Below, piece after piece: positions 48,978-59,132 of a stretch of DNA of 64,000 nt. Where the stretch lies: NCBI RefSeq assembly GCF_000006445.2, contig NC_006046.2, forward strand, positions 1,364,001 through 1,428,000. The letters are read 5' to 3'. The stretch's first letter is position 1. Each line of letters opens with the position of its first letter. Position numbers and translations under genes: made by a program. The stretch comes from Debaryomyces hansenii CBS767 (taxonomy: Eukaryota > Ascomycota > Pichiomycetes > Serinales > Debaryomycetaceae). The notes under the pieces were generated by a model. It searched no databases. It was given only the letters and a program-made list of their open reading frames with translations, and was not told where the DNA came from.

Positions 48978-51230
48978 ATGTCTTCACTACCTAAAAAAAG
49001 GAAACAGGAGGCGAATAACAAAGGAACAGACAGCAATACAAACCCACGATTATTGTCTTGTCAGAGATGCCGCACTAGAAAGATTAAATGCAACTTTGAA
49101 TATCCATGTTCAAATTGTACAAAAGTTGGTGCTGATTGTATCAAGACTGTTAACGACATGAGAAAAAAGAGACCGCCAGCTAATTATGTTTCTAATCTTG
49201 AAAAACAAATAGAGAATATAACGGATTTTTTCGAAAAGTTTAAAAAACTTGACTCAATAGAAGCAAAACAAAAATTAATCGATTCTACAGATCTAAACGA
49301 TTTCATTAACAAGGATTACCAGGATTATAATACTAGCTCCTCAGAAATTGAGAATTATGCATACCACTCGACAAAACATGATATAAAAAATTCTAGTATG
49401 TCGGTTTATGGACCTACAAGTGTTTACGATAATGACTTGATAACCAGGAATTCAAAAGCACCATCAAAGCGAGAAGAGCCATCTATAAATAACTTTAATA
49501 AAGATCCCAGTATATTGCATTGTTTAAAGTTATTCTTTACTTGGCAATATCCTGACCATAACATGTTCATATTTAGAGAAGCCTTCTTGATTGATTTTTT
49601 TGATCCCAAACCAGACAGTTTATATTGCTCACGGAATTTAGTATTGAGCATTTGCGCTTTAGGATCAAGAATGTCTGATGATGATAAAATATACTCGAGA
49701 TCCATTGAGTTTTATAATGAGGCAAGAATTTCCCTTTTATCACAGTTGGACCACCCATCCATTACGTCATTACAGAGTTTCTTATTGCTTGCATTTTATG
49801 ATATTTGTGATGGTTCAAATTCTTCTGGATGGATGCTTAGTGGTAATGCTATGAGAATGGGCTTTGATCTTGGTTTTCAATTAAATCCAGAGGTATGGTT
49901 TTTAAAGTCTCATGATGATCTAAGCCCATTAGATGTGGCTATTAGAAGCAGAATTTACTGGGGGAGTTATATGGCGGATCATTTTATAAGCTTATTATTA
50001 GGTAGACCTTCATTATTGAAGATATCTGATGCTTCTATACCTGAAACTGATGATTTACCTGATTTAGAATGGATAGATGACTACAGATATCTTGACCCTA
50101 ATTGCGAGGCTAAGAAAGATACTCAAATATCAAATCCATTAAAAAACGTAATTAAATTAATCAATATTTCAGATAGTATGTTGAATGATATATTTACTAG
50201 ATCAGAGGATGATCACGATAAAAACAACGATGATTTAAATTTATTGTCCAGAATGAAAAAGCTTTCTGAATATAATATGCATATAATGAAATGGAAAGAA
50301 TCATTGCCCGAAGACTTGGCTTGGGACAAGAACTTCTTACAGGAAACAGCTGATAATCCAACCCTTCTGTGCATCAGGTATTACTACTATATCCTTATAT
50401 TGTGTCTTAATAGACCTTTTGTTGGTATTTCCAAATCTGCTGTAGAGGAGCATCATTTGTCACCGGCAACTATTTGTACTAATGCAATTGAAGACTTATA
50501 TGTTGCTATACGTCGGTTTAAAGAGACTCATGGGTTAAGAAGAGCTTCAATATTCATGGTTTATTGTTCTATTCTTTCTATTTCAGTAATTTTACTTACT
50601 AATACGAGTAAACAGTTAGTGAACAAAAAGCAGGAAAGATTGCAGTTCTTTATGAGCGTATTACATGGTTGTTCTCGGACCTGGAAGTTAGCAGAAAAAT
50701 CTTACAAATTGATTAAAATAAAATTGCAATACAGTCATAGTAACGAGAGCGATTTGAAGAAAGAGGAGAATCATACTGGTTCTCTGAATACTAATAACGA
50801 GGATACCGAGAACGTTTTCAATTCCAAATATCCAAATATTTCAAATAACGAACAACAGGAAAACGGCCGGGAACCTTTTCAATTACCACGACCGCTTGAA
50901 AGTAATTCGCAAATTCGATCTTCCACAACAAACTTTAAGAGGCCTCCATCGATACCGCTGCCAGGCCAGGAGTATATTGAACACCGTAGTTTTTCACCGA
51001 ATGAGCCTGCTACGTCATTAGTCAATCCAAGACCATCACTACACGCAATTTCTAGTACAGATAAAAATGACCATGCTTATGATAAGACGATAGCAAATGC
51101 AAATACCGAATTGTTATTCGATGAAAGTTTAGAATTTTTTGGTGGTCCTCCAGTATTAATGACATCAGATTTATTCAATGAAGATTGGGAATCGTTATTC
51201 CCTGATTATATTTTTAATCCAAAAAATTAG
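48978..51230 (+). CDS. Zn2Cys6 transcription factor
   Basis: The 750-residue protein has a binuclear zinc cluster at residues 28-54 with spacing C-x2-C-x6-C-x5-C-x2-C-x6-C (CQRCRTRKIKC, CSNCTKVGADC). A linker and short coiled coil follow (VSNLEKQIENITDFF). The fungal-specific transcription factor domain covers about residues 170-500, including GWMLSGNAMRMGFDLGFQL, SRIYWGSYMADHFISLLLGR and YYYYILILCLNRPF. The tail is Asn/Ser-rich and ends in an acidic-aromatic segment (FNEDWESLFPDYIF) that could be an activation domain. The target genes are unknown. It is convergent with the pyruvate decarboxylase gene 59 bp away. Confidence 0.9.
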   Translation: MSSLPKKRKQEANNKGTDSNTNPRLLSCQRCRTRKIKCNFEYPCSNCTKVGADCIKTVNDMRKKRPPANYVSNLEKQIENITDFFEKFKKLDSIEAKQKLIDSTDLNDFINKDYQDYNTSSSEIENYAYHSTKHDIKNSSMSVYGPTSVYDNDLITRNSKAPSKREEPSINNFNKDPSILHCLKLFFTWQYPDHNMFIFREAFLIDFFDPKPDSLYCSRNLVLSICALGSRMSDDDKIYSRSIEFYNEARISLLSQLDHPSITSLQSFLLLAFYDICDGSNSSGWMLSGNAMRMGFDLGFQLNPEVWFLKSHDDLSPLDVAIRSRIYWGSYMADHFISLLLGRPSLLKISDASIPETDDLPDLEWIDDYRYLDPNCEAKKDTQISNPLKNVIKLINISDSMLNDIFTRSEDDHDKNNDDLNLLSRMKKLSEYNMHIMKWKESLPEDLAWDKNFLQETADNPTLLCIRYYYYILILCLNRPFVGISKSAVEEHHLSPATICTNAIEDLYVAIRRFKETHGLRRASIFMVYCSILSISVILLTNTSKQLVNKKQERLQFFMSVLHGCSRTWKLAEKSYKLIKIKLQYSHSNESDLKKEENHTGSLNTNNEDTENVFNSKYPNISNNEQQENGREPFQLPRPLESNSQIRSSTTNFKRPPSIPLPGQEYIEHRSFSPNEPATSLVNPRPSLHAISSTDKNDHAYDKTIANANTELLFDESLEFFGGPPVLMTSDLFNEDWESLFPDYIFNPKN

Positions 51231-51289
51231 GTTTTAATCATTACGATTGTCATATATTCATGTAATCCCTATGTATTCTATACAATAAA

Positions 51290-53026
51290 TCAATTTGAGT
51301 TGGTTTGAGCTGTAATTCTAGCTTGCTCAATTAAGTTTTGAGGAGAATCCATTGTATCAAACATAAGTTCTATCAATCTTATCTTGTCATTCTTCGCAAA
51401 TTTATGGTCACTGAAAAGGTCCAGAAGTTCTTTAACAGTGGAGACTCTTATAGATTCGTAGTCCTCAGCTTTGAAGGTTTCCAAGAGTTTCAAATGGTCC
51501 CAGGGTTGAATACTATTATAATCAGCAGTTTCACCATGAATTAATTTTTCGATAGTGTAACCATTATTATTTAAAACGAAAATGTATGGCTTGGTTTTAT
51601 TCTTAATCATTGATGAAATCTCTTGAACAGTCAATTGCAACGAACCATCACCGACAAATAATATGACTCTTCTATTAGGGTCAATCTCTTCAGCTGCCAT
51701 AACAGCACCACATGTTGCTCCGACAGTGTATCCAATTGAGCCCCATAATATTTGAGAAATACCCAAGGTATTTTTTGGAAATTGCGTTTGGATAATACCA
51801 AACGATGAAGTACCAGTTTCGGTAATAACTATATCATTTTCTCTTAACCAACCAGACAATTTACTCCATAACCATTGTTGAGTAATTTTAGACAGTTCAT
51901 CCCTCTTCTCTTCAGGAAATGGGTCCTTCTCAACTTTAACAGGCTCATATTTGCTTGCTGCTTCTTTCAATTTATTTGATTCTAAAAGTTTCTGCAATAC
52001 ATGCTTCATTCTCACATTTGGATAATTCGCAGATCTAATCTTAGTATAATCTGAATGAAATTCAACAACATTCTTTGTTTGATAAGAGTATGAGAAAGAA
52101 CCAGTATTGAAGTCACTAAGCATAGCACCTAAGGATAAAATTAAATCGGAAGATTCAACTTGCTCTTTAACAGAAGGATAAGATAACGTACCTACGTAAA
52201 CACCAGCGAATCTATCATGATCTTCATCAATATACTTAGCTCCTTTAGCCATTGGCGTTACTGCAAACTTAAATTTAGTGAGATCAATTAACTTCCTTGC
52301 CTCACCAGTAGCACCGTGTCTTGCACAGCAAGCATCGACCAAAATAATAGGATTCTTAGAATTAGAAATTAATTCCGTGACTCTGTCAAGCACTTCGTTT
52401 TCCGTTTCAGGGTCATTATCAGGAATTGACAAATCAATAGGTGTGTCCAAAGCTGACTTTGGAACCTCTAATTCAACCATGTTGGTTGGGAAAGCTAAAT
52501 ATGATGGTCTTTGATTAATATAAGCTTCCCTGATAACACGGTCTATTTCTTGCGGACCACTAGCCGCATCCGCTACCATTCCGGTAGTTTGCGTAATGGA
52601 GGAAGACATACGTCTGAAAACAGTGAAGTCACCATTACCCAATGTATGGTGTAGTAACAATTGCTTGTCTTGAGCAGAGGTTGCTGGGATACCAACAACG
52701 TGTAACAATCCCACATGTTCAGCATACGATCCGGCAATACCATTCAAAGCAGATAATTCACCAACCCCAAAAGTTGTCACAAGACATGCAAATCCATTTG
52801 CCGAAGATTCAGTACTTCTAACTCTACTATACCCATCTGCAGCATATGCGGCATTCAATTCGTTTGCATTACCTCTCCATGTCAAATTCTTCACTTCATC
52901 AATTTTATCTAACAATGTAAGATTAAAGTCTCCTGGAACACCAAAAATTGATTGAACTTTCAATTGATGGATTCTTTCAAATAAATATGTACCTAAACTA
53001 ATTGTTTCCTCCTTATTTTGCAGCAT
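51290..53026 (-). CDS. PDC1: Pyruvate decarboxylase (thiamine-diphosphate dependent)
   Basis: The 578-residue protein has the three-domain ThDP fold. Landmarks are GVPGDFNLTLLD, the ThDP-activating Glu in GNANELNAAYAADGYSR (about residue 57), the HH pair LLHHTLGNGDF (about 126), and the ThDP motif GDGSLQLTVQE...NNNGYTIE (from about 457). The HGETADYNSIQPWDH segment is typical of PDC. It decarboxylates pyruvate to acetaldehyde in fermentation. Ascomycete yeasts have several PDC paralogues, and ARO10-type 2-oxoacid decarboxylases are related, but the HH/NGY motifs favour true PDC. A TATA-like element lies at 53079-53086. Which paralogue is open. Confidence 0.88.
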   Translation of the reverse strand: MLQNKEETISLGTYLFERIHQLKVQSIFGVPGDFNLTLLDKIDEVKNLTWRGNANELNAAYAADGYSRVRSTESSANGFACLVTTFGVGELSALNGIAGSYAEHVGLLHVVGIPATSAQDKQLLLHHTLGNGDFTVFRRMSSSITQTTGMVADAASGPQEIDRVIREAYINQRPSYLAFPTNMVELEVPKSALDTPIDLSIPDNDPETENEVLDRVTELISNSKNPIILVDACCARHGATGEARKLIDLTKFKFAVTPMAKGAKYIDEDHDRFAGVYVGTLSYPSVKEQVESSDLILSLGAMLSDFNTGSFSYSYQTKNVVEFHSDYTKIRSANYPNVRMKHVLQKLLESNKLKEAASKYEPVKVEKDPFPEEKRDELSKITQQWLWSKLSGWLRENDIVITETGTSSFGIIQTQFPKNTLGISQILWGSIGYTVGATCGAVMAAEEIDPNRRVILFVGDGSLQLTVQEISSMIKNKTKPYIFVLNNNGYTIEKLIHGETADYNSIQPWDHLKLLETFKAEDYESIRVSTVKELLDLFSDHKFAKNDKIRLIELMFDTMDSPQNLIEQARITAQTNSN

Positions 53027-53784
53027 TGTGTTTTCGTTAATTAAAATTAATACTAAAATTTCAGGGTTTCCGTTCCTTTTTTATAGTAACCCTATAGTAC
53101 GATTGCTACACCAGATTTTATAATGCAGGAAAGGGATATAGCAACAGCAATCATTTTATGCGCCCTGTCGGAGTTATCCGAGAGATGCAAAATATATACT
53201 ATGCGATCACAACGCAACGGTTATCCGTTTTCTGACTATGTTATAGACTGTAGAAGAAGAAGAATATTAAGAAAAGATATAAATAACTGTAACTGAGTTA
53301 ATTGGACCAAAAAAAAAGATGATTTCGCCCAGGATCGAACTGGGGACGTTCTGCGTGTTAAGCAGATGCCATAACCAACTAGACCACGAAACCTTCTTAG
53401 TGACATGTTAATTTAAGAGATACAATGGTGTTAGAAACATGATGGAGTATATTACCATGATACTGAACTCTCAGTCGTTTAAGGTCAGGGTAATCCGTTA
53501 AGTACTCATATTTATAGTAAGATATATGAAACAGACCAATGCATAATATATGGCACTCTTGTAACTCACACATTTACATCTTCGTGATGTTATAGATACA
53601 AATTCGTTTATGGGACTTTGAGAATAATCCTATAAGCTGTCACATAGTTGGCTGCAAATATTACGAATAAATGTTCATTATCTTATTCTTCTACAAATAT
53701 TTTCATGACAGTCTTATATTAAGAATGTGCAAAATTAGAGTAAGGTGTATTAATTATAGAGTTATTCTGTGAACACATCATAGC
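53027..53784. other. PDC promoter, tRNA-Val and ALG8 3' flank
   Basis: A TATA-like CTATAAAA (minus strand, 53079-53086) lies about 55 bp before the PDC ATG. The tRNA-Val gene occupies 53320-53393. The remaining 390 bp toward ALG8 show nothing further. Confidence 0.55.
53320..53393 (-). tRNA. tRNA-Val (anticodon AAC)
   Basis: The 74-nt gene folds as a complete cloverleaf. The acceptor arm is GGTTTCG paired with CGAAATC, discriminator A. The anticodon stem TCTGC/GCAGA encloses loop TTAACAC with anticodon AAC. The T loop reads TTCGATC (box B-type GTTCGATCC), and the A box GTGGTCTAGTTGG is present. No intron. A short T/A-rich tract follows the 3' end. Confidence 0.96.
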
Positions 53785-55464
53785 CTATTCATCTGTCCAG
53801 ATGGACTCATCAACAAAGTATAGCCAACTAAAACCATTCCAGCTACTTATGATACCAATGCCACAGTAGACACTAATAATTAATAGCTTCATGAATTGTA
53901 GTTTTCTCAAAATTTCAAATTTATGTTCGAACAAGTCTATGAGACTAACAATGGTAATGACCGGCACCAAACCCAAAATATAACCATTATTAACTCTGTC
54001 CAAAATCACTTTACCATACCCACCATTTGTTTTTGGCAACCTAACAACCTTTTTAAGACTAAAGTAGTAAACAATGTACCATAATAACATGTAGGTGATC
54101 TTAATGAGCCATTCATCGCAAGTGAAAATTAATGGGAACAAGGAAATATATGCACAACTTACTAGTAAATTGAAAGGTCCTAGTAAGTCCCTATCTCTGC
54201 TGACTAAAAATGTCATTGGAAAAATGACCACCAAGACAGCCTTTTCATGAACATGCCAGCCGAATAAGAAAGACGCAAAGCCACACAAGGTTAATGATCC
54301 CATAAATCTTCTAAATGTAGGCTGTAAAAATAAAGGAATCAAAGCCATAACTTGATAAAATAATGTTAAGAAGAATGTCAATTGCGAGGTGATTGTAGGC
54401 AAGATTAAAAACTCAACATCTCCGATTAAACCTCTTGTTGTCTTATTAACCAATTTAGTATCCCATAAGTATTGCGGATTGAACTTAAAGATCTTTAACA
54501 AGATTGGGCGACTTATTGGTATTCTGTAATATATTTGAATCAACAACCTGTCAATTGCAGAATAAATTGCCCATACATTAGGTGCCCAGTACGCATGTGT
54601 TAATCCCCTGTTGAATGGAAATAATCTTTCAATGAGTTGAGGCATAACTTCATAATAAATGAAGGGGCCAAATGCAATAGAAAAGACAGCAATGACTATT
54701 GATGATAACTTAAATAAATTCTTCCATCTGACTATCTTTAAAATGTTCGAAGATTTGGTCTTCCCAAAATTCAAGTTTAAGCAATAAGCACGAAGCAAGA
54801 AAATAAAAACTGCCGGAGCTAAATATAAGTAGATGTGCTTAAAACAGATTAATATTGAAAACCAAAATCCACACATCAAGTATTTCTTCAACCGTGCTGA
54901 ATTTATCATCAACACAAGTATTCCGTATAACATACCATTATATTGGAAATGAATGTGATCAATAATTAATAACCCTGGAGATAATACGAGACTTGACGCA
55001 ACAACGAAAGCTCTTTTAGCTTCAGTGTGCGTCTTCGAGGAATTAATATACCATTGCAATGAAACGAATAAAACAACCTCACTCACAATCACTGATAATC
55101 TTTGAAATAAAACTGTTGGTAAACTATATAACCCCTTTTCAACTATCTTTAAACATCCATCTCTTTTAACGAAATCAGGCACGAAGCTGGCCAATACCCA
55201 CTCGAAATATGCAAAAAAAGGTGGGTAGTCCAATGTCCATTGAGAAGTGTTTTCAATATACCACTTAGATATTGGTAAATTGTACGTTATGGCTAACCAA
55301 TTCCTATGTACATCGAAGTCTGTCGAATGATAGCCAACTGATAATAACAACTTAAGAGCAAGCGAAGCCACCCATATATTTACTAATGAATAATTCCATT
55401 GCTTATCATTGTTAAGTTCCTTCGGCAAACCAGAAGGCCCTTTAACAAAAGATTTTTTACTCAT
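53785..55464 (-). CDS. ALG8: Dolichyl-P-glucose glucosyltransferase Alg8
   Basis: The 559-residue polytopic ER protein is of the ALG6/ALG8 family. The luminal N-terminal loop reads DFDVHRNWLAITYNLPIS followed by WTLDYPPFFAYFEWVLA, diagnostic of this family. HIHFQYNGMLYG follows, then multiple membrane segments. Alg8 adds the second alpha-1,3 glucose to the lipid-linked oligosaccharide before transfer to protein. I prefer Alg8 to Alg6 because of NLPISxWYxENTSQWTLDYPP. The next-door region holds a tRNA-Lys gene. Confidence 0.93.
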   Translation of the reverse strand: MSKKSFVKGPSGLPKELNNDKQWNYSLVNIWVASLALKLLLSVGYHSTDFDVHRNWLAITYNLPISKWYIENTSQWTLDYPPFFAYFEWVLASFVPDFVKRDGCLKIVEKGLYSLPTVLFQRLSVIVSEVVLFVSLQWYINSSKTHTEAKRAFVVASSLVLSPGLLIIDHIHFQYNGMLYGILVLMINSARLKKYLMCGFWFSILICFKHIYLYLAPAVFIFLLRAYCLNLNFGKTKSSNILKIVRWKNLFKLSSIVIAVFSIAFGPFIYYEVMPQLIERLFPFNRGLTHAYWAPNVWAIYSAIDRLLIQIYYRIPISRPILLKIFKFNPQYLWDTKLVNKTTRGLIGDVEFLILPTITSQLTFFLTLFYQVMALIPLFLQPTFRRFMGSLTLCGFASFLFGWHVHEKAVLVVIFPMTFLVSRDRDLLGPFNLLVSCAYISLFPLIFTCDEWLIKITYMLLWYIVYYFSLKKVVRLPKTNGGYGKVILDRVNNGYILGLVPVITIVSLIDLFEHKFEILRKLQFMKLLIISVYCGIGIISSWNGFSWLYFVDESIWTDE

Positions 55465-55979
55465 ATAATTATAGGTTCGTTTAAGAAAGCTATAGAGTTA
55501 TGGGTAGACATAAACGGCTCTTTAGAGCGGTGAGCATTTTTGTTTAGTGAGAAACCTCAACTTTTTGTGATTCAGTCTTGTTTGAACAATTTATTATCAT
55601 AATCACCGGATATTTTTACGAGTTTATCAATACTAGATATCACTTAGAAAACTTAAGATTCGTACTATCAATGGTAGAACTTGATGATTCCTTAACTTTT
55701 CAATTTCTAGCAAAAAAAAAAGAAAAATAGAACTCCTCATCAGGGGCTCGAACCCTGGACATTTCGGTCGACTCTTTGACAGAAATCTTTAATCCTTAAA
55801 AGCCGAACGCTCTACCAACTGAGCTAATAAGGATGGTCCTTCGTGAAAAAAAAACTAATTAATATACATTAGCTTGCAACGTAGATCACGTGACTGATAT
55901 TTTTTCCAGTAATATTGAAATTTTGTATTCGTACTCTATAAGATATGGTAGTTTAATACTTGATAAGGATATAATAAAT
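55465..55979. other. ALG8-DBP5 spacer with tRNA-Lys
   Basis: This 515-bp divergent spacer contains the tRNA-Lys gene and, beyond it, the DBP5 promoter. The plus frame upstream of the DBP5 ATG stays open to 55890, but that segment has no conserved content and I treat it as 5' UTR. Confidence 0.55.
55733..55833 (-). tRNA. tRNA-Lys (anticodon TTT) with 28-nt intron
   Basis: The 101-nt gene is read TCCTTATTAGCTCAGTTGG from 55833. The acceptor arm is TCCTTAT with ATGAGGA and discriminator G. The anticodon stem TTCGG/CCGAA encloses loop CTTTTAA; anticodon TTT. An intron occupies 55769-55796, one base 3' to the anticodon, the usual eukaryotic position. The T arm contains GGTTCGAGCCC. The 73-nt mature product closely resembles yeast tRNA-Lys(UUU), which also has an intron. 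Confidence 0.96.
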
Positions 55980-57461
55980 ATGTCAAAAGAAGACACGAGA
56001 GTGGAATCTGATGCAGCTGAATTGCTTTCTTCATTGTCTTTAGACAAGAAGGAACAGACTGAAGCTACCGTACCAAAAGTTGATGCAAAAGAAGATAAAT
56101 CAAATGATGAGTCCAAACAAACAATAAAACCAGCATCTACAGAAGAATCCAAACCAGCGGACGTAAAAGATGCTACAAAAAGTGAAGAACAAGAAGCAGA
56201 GAGCAATTTAATCAAATCGAGCTACGAGGTTAAGGTCAAATTAGCCGATTTACAAGCGGATCCAAATTCACCATTATATTCAGTTAAATCCTTTGAAGAA
56301 TTAGGATTGAGTTCTGAATTATTAAAGGGATTATATGCTATGAAATTTAACAAGCCATCAAAGATTCAAGAAAAGGCGTTACCATTATTAATTTCCAACC
56401 CTCCTAAAAATATGATCGGTCAATCCCAATCAGGTACCGGAAAGACAGCGGCGTTTTCATTAACCATGTTATCTAGGGTGGATGAAAGTGACCCAAACAC
56501 TCAATGTATTTGTTTAGCGCCCGCAAGAGAATTGGCTAGACAAACACTAGAAGTCATTACCACAATGAGTAAATTCACCAAGATTACATCACAATTAATT
56601 GTTCCAGATGCGATGCAGAGAGGTCAATCTACTTGCGCTCATGTTTTAGTAGGAACGCCAGGTACATTATTAGACTTAATCAGAAGAAAGCTTATAAATA
56701 CCTCTAAGGTGAAAGTGTTTGTGTTAGATGAAGCTGATAATATGTTGGAATCTCAAGGTTTAGGAGACCAATGTGTTAGGGTTAAAAGAACTCTTCCAAA
56801 GGCAACCCAATTGGTTTTATTTTCTGCTACCTTCCCAGATGAAGTTCGTAAATATGCCGAAAAATTTGTTCCAAATGCTAATTCATTAGAATTAAAGCAA
56901 GAGGAATTGAATGTTGAAGGTATTAAACAATTATACATGGATTGTGATTCCGCAAATCACAAATTCGAAGTTTTAAGCGAATTGTATGGTTTATTAACTA
57001 TTGGTTCTTCCATTATTTTTGTTAAGACCAAAGATACTGCAAACATTTTATACGCTAAGATGAAGAAAGAAGGTCACAAATGTTCAATTTTACACGCTGG
57101 CTTAGAAACTAGCGAAAGAGATAGATTAATTGACGATTTCCGTGAAGGTAGATCCAAGGTTTTGATTACCACTAATGTTTTGGCAAGAGGTATTGACATT
57201 GCATCAGTTTCCATGGTTGTTAATTACGATTTACCAGTTGACCAAAAGGGTGCACCTGATCCTTCGACTTATTTGCATAGAATTGGTAGAACAGGTAGAT
57301 TTGGAAGAGTTGGTGTTTCGATATCATTTGTCCATGATCAAAAATCTTACCAAGATTTAATGGCAATTAGATCATATTTCGGCAATATTGAAATGACTAG
57401 AGTTCCTACGGACGATTGGGACGAAGTTGAAAAGATTGTTAAGAAAGTCATAAAGAATTGA
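55980..57461 (+). CDS. DBP5: DEAD-box helicase Dbp5 for mRNA export
   Basis: The 493-residue protein has an acidic Glu/Lys/Ser-rich leader (about 1-85). DEAD-box motifs follow in order: Q motif KPSKIQEKALP, motif I SQSGTGKTAA (about 150), PARELA, DEAD in VLDEADNM (about 250), SAT, and HRIGRTGRFGR (about 433). Segments such as LKGLYAMKFNKPSKIQE match Dbp5/Rat8. Dbp5 is activated by Gle1-IP6 at the cytoplasmic face of nuclear pores and strips Mex67 from exported mRNA; it also acts in translation termination. I chose ATG 55980 because the frame upstream (from 55890) is not Dbp5-like. Confidence 0.95.
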   Translation: MSKEDTRVESDAAELLSSLSLDKKEQTEATVPKVDAKEDKSNDESKQTIKPASTEESKPADVKDATKSEEQEAESNLIKSSYEVKVKLADLQADPNSPLYSVKSFEELGLSSELLKGLYAMKFNKPSKIQEKALPLLISNPPKNMIGQSQSGTGKTAAFSLTMLSRVDESDPNTQCICLAPARELARQTLEVITTMSKFTKITSQLIVPDAMQRGQSTCAHVLVGTPGTLLDLIRRKLINTSKVKVFVLDEADNMLESQGLGDQCVRVKRTLPKATQLVLFSATFPDEVRKYAEKFVPNANSLELKQEELNVEGIKQLYMDCDSANHKFEVLSELYGLLTIGSSIIFVKTKDTANILYAKMKKEGHKCSILHAGLETSERDRLIDDFREGRSKVLITTNVLARGIDIASVSMVVNYDLPVDQKGAPDPSTYLHRIGRTGRFGRVGVSISFVHDQKSYQDLMAIRSYFGNIEMTRVPTDDWDEVEKIVKKVIKN

Positions 57462-57563
57462 GCTCTTAAAAGATTAACTAATTACACGATAACTTTTTAT
57501 ATTTATATTTATAGTTATAATATAAAATTCTATATACAAAAGATGAATTTCTATTTATGATAT

Positions 57564-58661
57564 TTAATCCATTTCAAACGATTGTTTGAACCTGATTGGG
57601 GCTCTTTTTGAGACAACATCCCAGTCAATACAATCCCAAACATTATCTAAATATTGTTGTTTACCGAAAACACCGTAATCAAGTAAATAGTTTCTTAACG
57701 ATGCATCGATAGCTAACAAAGGCAATAATTTTCTGTCTGAGTATAATGTGGCTGCTTCTGCCTCCTCAACAGTTCCTAAAGTCAAATCGCTCAGTAATGA
57801 TGTTTCACTTTCAAGAGCAGCTAAAGCATCTTCTTCATTACCATTTTCAGATTCTTCATTGTGCTCTTGGTCTTTAGTGATGTGTTTTCTTTCTTGTATT
57901 TTCTTTCTCAATGAAGCAATTTTAGCTTGTTTTTGTTGTTTCAACTTAGTTATTTGGCCTGATCTGATAGAATCATCAACTATACCTGCATTATACGTAT
58001 TCATGATCGATAACGTGCTATATTTAAAGTCATTTGCATTGGATGAAAATTGGTTGTTTCTCATGGTACTTTCAGAGTAAGTAGCTTGGGCGACCAACCA
58101 AACTAAACCGTCACCTTTGATACCTTTAGCTGAGTTTAATAATAAAGTACGGAACTCAGCAATTGATCCGAATGAGTTAATGATCCATTCTCTCAAGTTT
58201 GGATCAGTTGGTTCGTTATTAAATGTTTGGCTGATTGATGGAGTTTTCAATAAGTCATTTGGCTCGCTTTTCTTTATGGAATATTTCCCAGCTTCAGATT
58301 CATTTGGCTTTAAAGATTCCAAACTGAATTGTAAGTTGTGTATTAATGAGGCATATGAATAAATACCATACAAATCTGGTTTATTGAATGTCAAGGTAAT
58401 TAATTCGTTTAAATCAGATGGTGGGTTGATATTGTTTTCTTCCAACAATTGATTCAAACCTTCCACGAGTTGCTCACCTCTCTTAAACCATAACTCATTA
58501 ACCGCATTATTTGAATATAACCCTTTGAATTCGTCTTTACTTATTTTCAAGTTGTCTAACAAAGGTATGGTCGGTAAAGTATACGAAACAGATCTGAATG
58601 ATCCTAACTGCGACGAAATGAACAGCTGTCTAGGCTTTATCTTGCTAATTAGTCTATACAT
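57564..58661 (-). CDS. RSM26: Mitochondrial small-subunit ribosomal protein Rsm26 (mS42)
   Basis: The 365-residue protein starts with a basic, hydroxylated leader (MYRLISKIKPRQLFISSQLG), a good presequence. It has a superoxide-dismutase-type fold without evident catalytic use: LYSNNAVNELWFKRGEQLVEG, SYASLIHNLQFSLESLKP and the C-terminal YLDNVWDCIDWDVVSKR. Two SOD-like proteins exist in yeast mitoribosomes, Rsm26 (mS42) and Mrp1 (mS43). The HNxxFxxESL and ENVWDCINW signatures fit Rsm26 better. It is longer than S. cerevisiae Rsm26 (266) because of a charged insertion at about residues 235-285. Confidence 0.82.
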   Translation of the reverse strand: MYRLISKIKPRQLFISSQLGSFRSVSYTLPTIPLLDNLKISKDEFKGLYSNNAVNELWFKRGEQLVEGLNQLLEENNINPPSDLNELITLTFNKPDLYGIYSYASLIHNLQFSLESLKPNESEAGKYSIKKSEPNDLLKTPSISQTFNNEPTDPNLREWIINSFGSIAEFRTLLLNSAKGIKGDGLVWLVAQATYSESTMRNNQFSSNANDFKYSTLSIMNTYNAGIVDDSIRSGQITKLKQQKQAKIASLRKKIQERKHITKDQEHNEESENGNEEDALAALESETSLLSDLTLGTVEEAEAATLYSDRKLLPLLAIDASLRNYLLDYGVFGKQQYLDNVWDCIDWDVVSKRAPIRFKQSFEMD

Positions 58662-59132
58662 AGATGCCAGTTACAATCTTCGTTCTAGACCTCTCAAAGA
58701 TAATTTGTAGGTTATATTAGGCCTAATAGTTGAAAAATTCGTGAAAATTATTTTATGAGCCGTGATTGGTATTTTGAGCCAGACACGTCAATTGAACATA
58801 TTTTGCTACAGATTGTATATCAGTAAGAAACTGAATACCAATGGTAATTTAATTAACTCATAATAACAAGGTAAGAATTAGAATAAAAACAGAATCACTA
58901 AAATAAAAAGTGAAAATAATGATTGAAAGCTAGTAATAATAATAGGGTAATAATAAAATCATTAGTACAAGTTGTCATTAGGGGGAATTCGTGAAGCAAC
59001 TGAGGGACTCAGCAAATAAATCTATAATACATCATAAACAAAGAAGAAAGCGAAGAATTAAGACACAAGACTAATCTATAAATTGCTTTATGAATATTAT
59101 TGTGGTAATAATTTTCCGAAGGATTTCTTGGA
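58662..59132. other. RSM26 promoter and PAL1-like 3' flank
   Basis: This 471-bp spacer is AT-rich. No ORF or RNA gene is seen. Confidence 0.6.

Noticed and set aside
55890..55979. N-terminal extension of DBP5 by 30 codons
   Set aside because: The extension (from ATG 55890) lies at the tRNA-proximal promoter and lacks Dbp5-like content; the ATG at 55980 starts the typical acidic leader.
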